Source of the DNA: CADEEX01 sp964577955
Lineage (GTDB): Bacteria > Acidobacteriota > Vicinamibacteria > Vicinamibacterales > CAVVIG01
Direction: 5' to 3'
NCBI GenBank assembly: GCA_964577955.1
Contig: CAZOAZ010000023.1
Location: forward strand, 1-64,000
DNA: 64,000 nucleotides
A program made the translations under genes and the position numbers. Of the stretch, positions 60,552 to 64,000 are shown in pieces. The stretch's first letter is position 1. Each line of letters starts with the position of its first letter. A model generated the notes under the pieces. It had not been told where the DNA came from, did not search any database, and worked only from the letters and a program-made list of their open reading frames with translations.

Positions 60552-62403
60552 GCGGAGTGGTCGCGGTTCGCAGTTCAAGGCCGACCAGATCGCCGTCGGT
60601 GAAGCGCGTGATGTAGGCGTCGCTGCTCAGGAACTCGAGCAGCGGCCGCTCCAGCCGCGACTGGAATTCGAGCGTCAGGTTGAAGACCGTCGAACCGGGC
60701 AGCGGCGCACCCGTGACCGCGAACGGCCACGCCGTCGGCAGCAGCTTCGGCGGCTCGGGACTGAGATCGGCGCGACGCGACAGGACGACCGCCTGGCTGT
60801 CGCGAAGTTGACGAATGACGTGCTGAATGTCCTCGGGCGTGAACGCCGCCGTCAGCGACGGCTGGTACATGAACGGCTTCAACTGAAACTGCAGATAGAT
60901 CGGCAGCCGGTAGTACTCGAGCAGATGCATGTAGTAGAGGCGATCCCGGCCGAAGTGCTCCACGGCCCTGGCGATTCCAGCTTGAATCGTCTGCTTGCTC
61001 GGCGCTGGCGCGGCTGACGCCGTGGGCTCGTCCTGCGCCGCCAGCCGTTTCAGCAACGACGGAACAAACAACATCGCGTCGTAGAACTGCAACGGCAGGG
61101 CGAGGCCGACGAGAAGCACCGCGGCCAGCGCGTTTCGCCGGACCGCAGGCGCCATCCGCTCTCCGGCCCAGGCGATGGTGGCCAGCAGGACGGGCAGCCC
61201 GCTGTAGACGATGTGAACGACGTCCGCCTTGCCGAAACTCGCCCGCTGCATCAGCAGCGCCATGACGAAGTAGGCGGCCAGAAGCGGACGCCGCTCGCGG
61301 AACCCGGGCTGCTGCCACGCCGACCAGAACCAGGCCACCATCAGCACGGTCAGCCCGAGCAGCGTGATCATCGGCACGCTGGGATCGATCTGCGTGTTCC
61401 AGCCGCCGGCGGCGAACGTCACGACGGGCGCCAGGTAGGCGATCGCCGGCCGCCAGCTGCCATCGATCAAAAACAGCAGTCCGGCGGCGACGACGAGCGC
61501 CACGGCTGTGAGCGAGAAGCCGAGCCCCAGCGTCCGTGTCCGCTCGCGGGAATCGCCGAGCAACAGCGTCAGCGTCCACATCACGCCGAGTCCGGCGCTG
61601 CTGACAATCGCCATGTCCGGTGAACACAGCAGCGTCACCGTCAGCAGCAGTACGACGCTCGCCTTCGCGCCCGGTGTCGGTTCGGCCGTGCAGCGCCACG
61701 CCGCGACGAGCGTCGTCAACGGCAGCATGAAGCGCAGCCAGGTGTAGTTGAGCCCGAGATACGGATTGAAGAAGCCGATCGCGAGACCGGCAAACCACAG
61801 CGTGGCGCGACGGCGGTCGCCGAGGAGCGCGGCGAGCACGATCCACAGCAAATACAGGCCGGCGAGATACTGGAGCCCGAAGGCCAACGCGTAGCCTGGA
61901 AGCAGACCGAAGGCGCGGCCAAGCCAGACGGTTGGATAGAGCAGCAGCGGACCGTAGAAGAACGTGAAGTCGATGAAGGGCACCGCGCCCGCGATCGCGC
62001 GGTAGGCGGTGTCCTCGAAGTACAGCGCTTCGGCGAGGAGGAATCCCCCTTGCCGCCGGTACATCCACGCAAACAGCGCGACGTGTCCAGCGAGGACCAG
62101 GATGACAGCGGCAGACGGCAGGAGAAACAGTCGGCCGCCCGCTTCGGGTCCGGGCCATGTCGGTCTCGGGATCACTCGCGCCACCAGCGACGCGCTGACG
62201 ATCAGCGTGACCGCGTACAGCACGTACGCGACCGTGTTGTTGAACCCGGCGAGCGCCGAGGCGCTCAGAAGATGCTGCGACGGCGGAAACAGGTACGGCA
62301 GCGCGAACACCGACACCGCCATCGCACCGAGCGACACGGCAACCAGCGCGAGCTGCGATGTTGACGCAGCCGAGCGGGACGGAAGGGAATCCACAGCCAG
62401 CAC
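60538..62403 (-). CDS. Large polytopic membrane protein, GT-C-like
   Basis: A 621-residue protein with over ten hydrophobic helices in the first 470 residues and a soluble C-terminal region of about 150 residues. The loop ALYFEDTAYRAIAGAVPFID contains acidic residues that could serve as a GT-C active site, but this is not proven. GTG 62403 begins right after the KASIII-like gene's stop and leaves all helices intact; a longer frame would enter that gene. Role unknown, likely glycan transfer or polymerisation. Confidence 0.72.
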   Translation of the reverse strand: MLAVDSLPSRSAASTSQLALVAVSLGAMAVSVFALPYLFPPSQHLLSASALAGFNNTVAYVLYAVTLIVSASLVARVIPRPTWPGPEAGGRLFLLPSAAVILVLAGHVALFAWMYRRQGGFLLAEALYFEDTAYRAIAGAVPFIDFTFFYGPLLLYPTVWLGRAFGLLPGYALAFGLQYLAGLYLLWIVLAALLGDRRRATLWFAGLAIGFFNPYLGLNYTWLRFMLPLTTLVAAWRCTAEPTPGAKASVVLLLTVTLLCSPDMAIVSSAGLGVMWTLTLLLGDSRERTRTLGLGFSLTAVALVVAAGLLFLIDGSWRPAIAYLAPVVTFAAGGWNTQIDPSVPMITLLGLTVLMVAWFWSAWQQPGFRERRPLLAAYFVMALLMQRASFGKADVVHIVYSGLPVLLATIAWAGERMAPAVRRNALAAVLLVGLALPLQFYDAMLFVPSLLKRLAAQDEPTASAAPAPSKQTIQAGIARAVEHFGRDRLYYMHLLEYYRLPIYLQFQLKPFMYQPSLTAAFTPEDIQHVIRQLRDSQAVVLSRRADLSPEPPKLLPTAWPFAVTGAPLPGSTVFNLTLEFQSRLERPLLEFLSSDAYITRFTDGDLVGLELRTATTPHAVQ

Positions 62404-62404
62404 G

Positions 62405-63352
62405 TTAGGTTGCGAGCGCCAGAAGAGCGCCCCAGTGAAGCCCGGCGCCAAATGCCGCGAACACGATCGGCGCGCCCGCAGCGGCGCCGCCGCTCTCGGC
62501 CCATTCCGCCGCCGCAATCAGCAGCGACGCCGACGACGTGTTGCCGTAGCGTTCGACGTTCGACACGAAGCGGTCGCGCGGTGCGCCGACGACCTTTGCC
62601 ACTTGATCCGTGAGGTTGCGGTTGGCCTGATGCAGAAGAAACGCCGCGACGCGGTCCACCGGAATGTCGTGCCGCGCCAGGAGGTCGGTGATCGTCTGCG
62701 GGACTTTGCGCGCGGCCTGCATGATCACCGTGCGGCCGTCCATCTGCATCGGCCCCTCATGCGGCAGCTGCAGCGCATCGGCAAAGGCGCCGTCCGAGTG
62801 GACGAGGGCATCGACGATGCGAGCCTGACCACCGTGCGTGCTGACGAGACAGGCGCCGGCTCCGTCTCCAAAGAGCACGGCAATCTGCGACGCCGTGCCC
62901 GGCCGGCCAACGACCGCCGACATCTTCTCGGCGCCGACGACCAGGATGTTGGGATACGCACCGGTGAGCCGCGAGGCGAGCACGAGCGCGAAGAGACTGC
63001 CGGCGCTCGCCATCGTGACATCCAAGGCCGGAACCGATCCCAGTTGCAGCGCCTGCGCCACCCGCGCCGCCGGCCCGGGAAACGCGCGGTCAGAGGTCCC
63101 ACTCGCGACGATCACAAGATCGACCTTCGGCGTCCCCGCTTTCCGGAGACACGCCGACGCCGCCGCGACCGCCATGTCGATCACCGATTCGTCGTCGGCC
63201 GCGTAGCGGCGGGTTTCGATTCCCGACGTCCGAGCAATCCATTCCGCGTCGGTTCCGGTGGCCGCGGCCATTTCCGTGTTGTCGACGATGCGTGCCGGCA
63301 GATACGCGCTGCAGGCACCGACGAACGCGGCCGGACCGGCGGTGTGTGTCAC
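62405..63352 (-). CDS. KASIII (FabH)-like acyltransferase with Ser in place of the catalytic Cys
   Basis: A 315-residue thiolase-fold protein. FGDGAGACLV, the active-site His241 (LLHQANRN) and Asn271 (RYGNTSSAS) are as in FabH. The nucleophile position reads MASAGSL, with Ser116 where FabH has Cys. Such replacements are known in KASIII relatives that transfer acyl groups to hydroxyls (CerJ-like) or use unusual starters (DpsC-like). With the ACP gene next to it, acylation of a sugar is a plausible role. GTG 63352 (GTGA overlap). Confidence 0.88.
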   Translation of the reverse strand: MTHTAGPAAFVGACSAYLPARIVDNTEMAAATGTDAEWIARTSGIETRRYAADDESVIDMAVAAASACLRKAGTPKVDLVIVASGTSDRAFPGPAARVAQALQLGSVPALDVTMASAGSLFALVLASRLTGAYPNILVVGAEKMSAVVGRPGTASQIAVLFGDGAGACLVSTHGGQARIVDALVHSDGAFADALQLPHEGPMQMDGRTVIMQAARKVPQTITDLLARHDIPVDRVAAFLLHQANRNLTDQVAKVVGAPRDRFVSNVERYGNTSSASLLIAAAEWAESGGAAAGAPIVFAAFGAGLHWGALLALAT

Positions 63353-63594
63353 CGGCGATGCTTCTGTACGTAGGCGGCGATCCGTTCGATCGATTCGAAC
63401 GTCTGCGCGTCGAGGTCGCGATCCGGAATCTTGATCCCGAACTCGGTCTCGAGTGCCGTCACGAGTTCCGGCAGCCCGAAGGAATCCAGCACGCCGGCGT
63501 CGAAGAGCGACCGATGGGCGTCGAGCGTGAGCGGCGTCTGGGTGCGGCCGACATCCTTCAGAATGGTGCGGACACGGGTGTCGAGATCGTCCAT
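63349..63594 (-). CDS. Acyl carrier protein
   Basis: An 81-residue four-helix carrier. The phosphopantetheine site is Ser38 in AGVLDSFGLPELV, followed by LETEFGIKIPDRDLDA and a final IERIAAYVQK helix. Start ATG 63594 is preceded by a good ribosome-binding site, GAGGAG. It probably carries the acyl group for the KASIII-like protein encoded just downstream. Confidence 0.88.
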   Translation of the reverse strand: MDDLDTRVRTILKDVGRTQTPLTLDAHRSLFDAGVLDSFGLPELVTALETEFGIKIPDRDLDAQTFESIERIAAYVQKHRR

Positions 63595-63604
63595 GAGCTC
63601 CTCG

Positions 63605-64000
63605 TCAGGCGCGCGAATGATCCGGGACCCCGATGGCAAAGACTTCGGTCCCGACAAACGGGAGGTTGAACCGGTACGCGAAATCGGCGATGTCCATCAC
63701 CATCCGCTTGGCCGGCGTGTATTCGCCGAGGCCGACTTTGTCCATCGCCGACCGCGGCATGCGGCGCATCAGTTGACGGTAGAACAGCGAGTGCACCGGC
63801 CAGCCGCACGTGAACGCACGAATCACCTTGTAGCCGGCGCGCTGCATTTTTTCGGTCAGGTCGGCCTTGGTGTAGTGGCGGTAATGGCCGTTGGCGCGGC
63901 CGTTGTCGTCGAACTTGCCGCCGGGCACACTGATGAGCGTGTAGCGCTTGCACATCTCGCGCATCTTCCGCAGCGCGAGCACGTCGTCGCTCAAGTGCTC
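63605..64000 (-). CDS. Class I SAM methyltransferase, C-terminal part (5' end outside window)
   Basis: The last 131 residues of a protein entering from the right edge. EHLSDDVLALRKMREMC is the usual strand-4 to helix region after the EHL motif of type 11 methyltransferases; YTLISVPGGKFDDNGRANGHYRHYTKADL follows in pattern. The fold continues beyond 64000, so the SAM-binding motif is not visible. The stop lies 10 bases before the ACP start. Confidence 0.75.
   Translation of the reverse strand, partial: EHLSDDVLALRKMREMCKRYTLISVPGGKFDDNGRANGHYRHYTKADLTEKMQRAGYKVIRAFTCGWPVHSLFYRQLMRRMPRSAMDKVGLGEYTPAKRMVMDIADFAYRFNLPFVGTEVFAIGVPDHSRA

Overview
The window is high-GC bacterial chromosomal DNA. 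Its gene content and its abundant short palindromic repeats (the 'RLKPD' repeat, and blocks of CGCCACGAAGACACG / CTCTGTGTTG type) suggest an uncultured-type Acidobacteriota genome, most likely class Vicinamibacteria. That placement rests on recognising the repeat style, not on a marker gene. No rRNA, tRNA, CRISPR array or intact transposase was seen.

Layout. Positions 1-3595 are housekeeping: the start of an FAD/Fe-S oxidoreductase (minus strand), a secreted DUF3108 protein, and the thiamine genes thiS and thiG (plus strand). Positions 3719-64000 are one very large glycan-biosynthesis locus, almost entirely on the minus strand, entering from beyond the right edge. About 25 gene junctions use a 4-base ATGA/GTGA overlap. 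The single plus-strand gene in the locus is a NodU/CmcH-type carbamoyltransferase (23134-24900).

Inside the locus the parts are: an initiating polyprenol-phosphate sugar-1-phosphate transferase fused to a PglF/CapD-like N-terminal half (3719-5509); many GT2, GT4 and GT9 glycosyltransferases and several GT39-like polytopic membrane proteins; two glutamine-dependent asparagine-synthase-like amidotransferases; an MsbA/PglK-like ABC exporter (37487-39367); three B12-binding-type radical SAM enzymes; and two surface modification sets, SGNH esterase plus MBOAT O-acyltransferase (57993-60551) and a KASIII-like acyltransferase plus ACP (62405-63594).

The metabolic core at 39348-52494 encodes a full pseudaminic-acid-type nonulosonate pathway: PseB (51511), PseC (50318), a GNAT fused to a sugar formyltransferase (45567), PseG (43862), PseI with SAF domain (46754) and PseF (47800). 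Interleaved are a PIG-L deacetylase, a radical SAM enzyme and a second branch: a SAF-less NeuB homologue, an unknown protein, a second cytidylyltransferase and a GT-B transferase. I infer a modified, possibly N-formylated nonulosonic acid, plus a second CMP-activated keto-sugar, being built into a lipid-linked surface glycan. The exact sugar cannot be read from the sequence.

The most unusual items are the formyltransferase fusion, the SAF-less NeuB branch, the transferase fusions at 3719 and 13986, the Ser-for-Cys KASIII, and a pair of cloverleaf-shaped intergenic repeats at 2577-2710 and 24975-25039.
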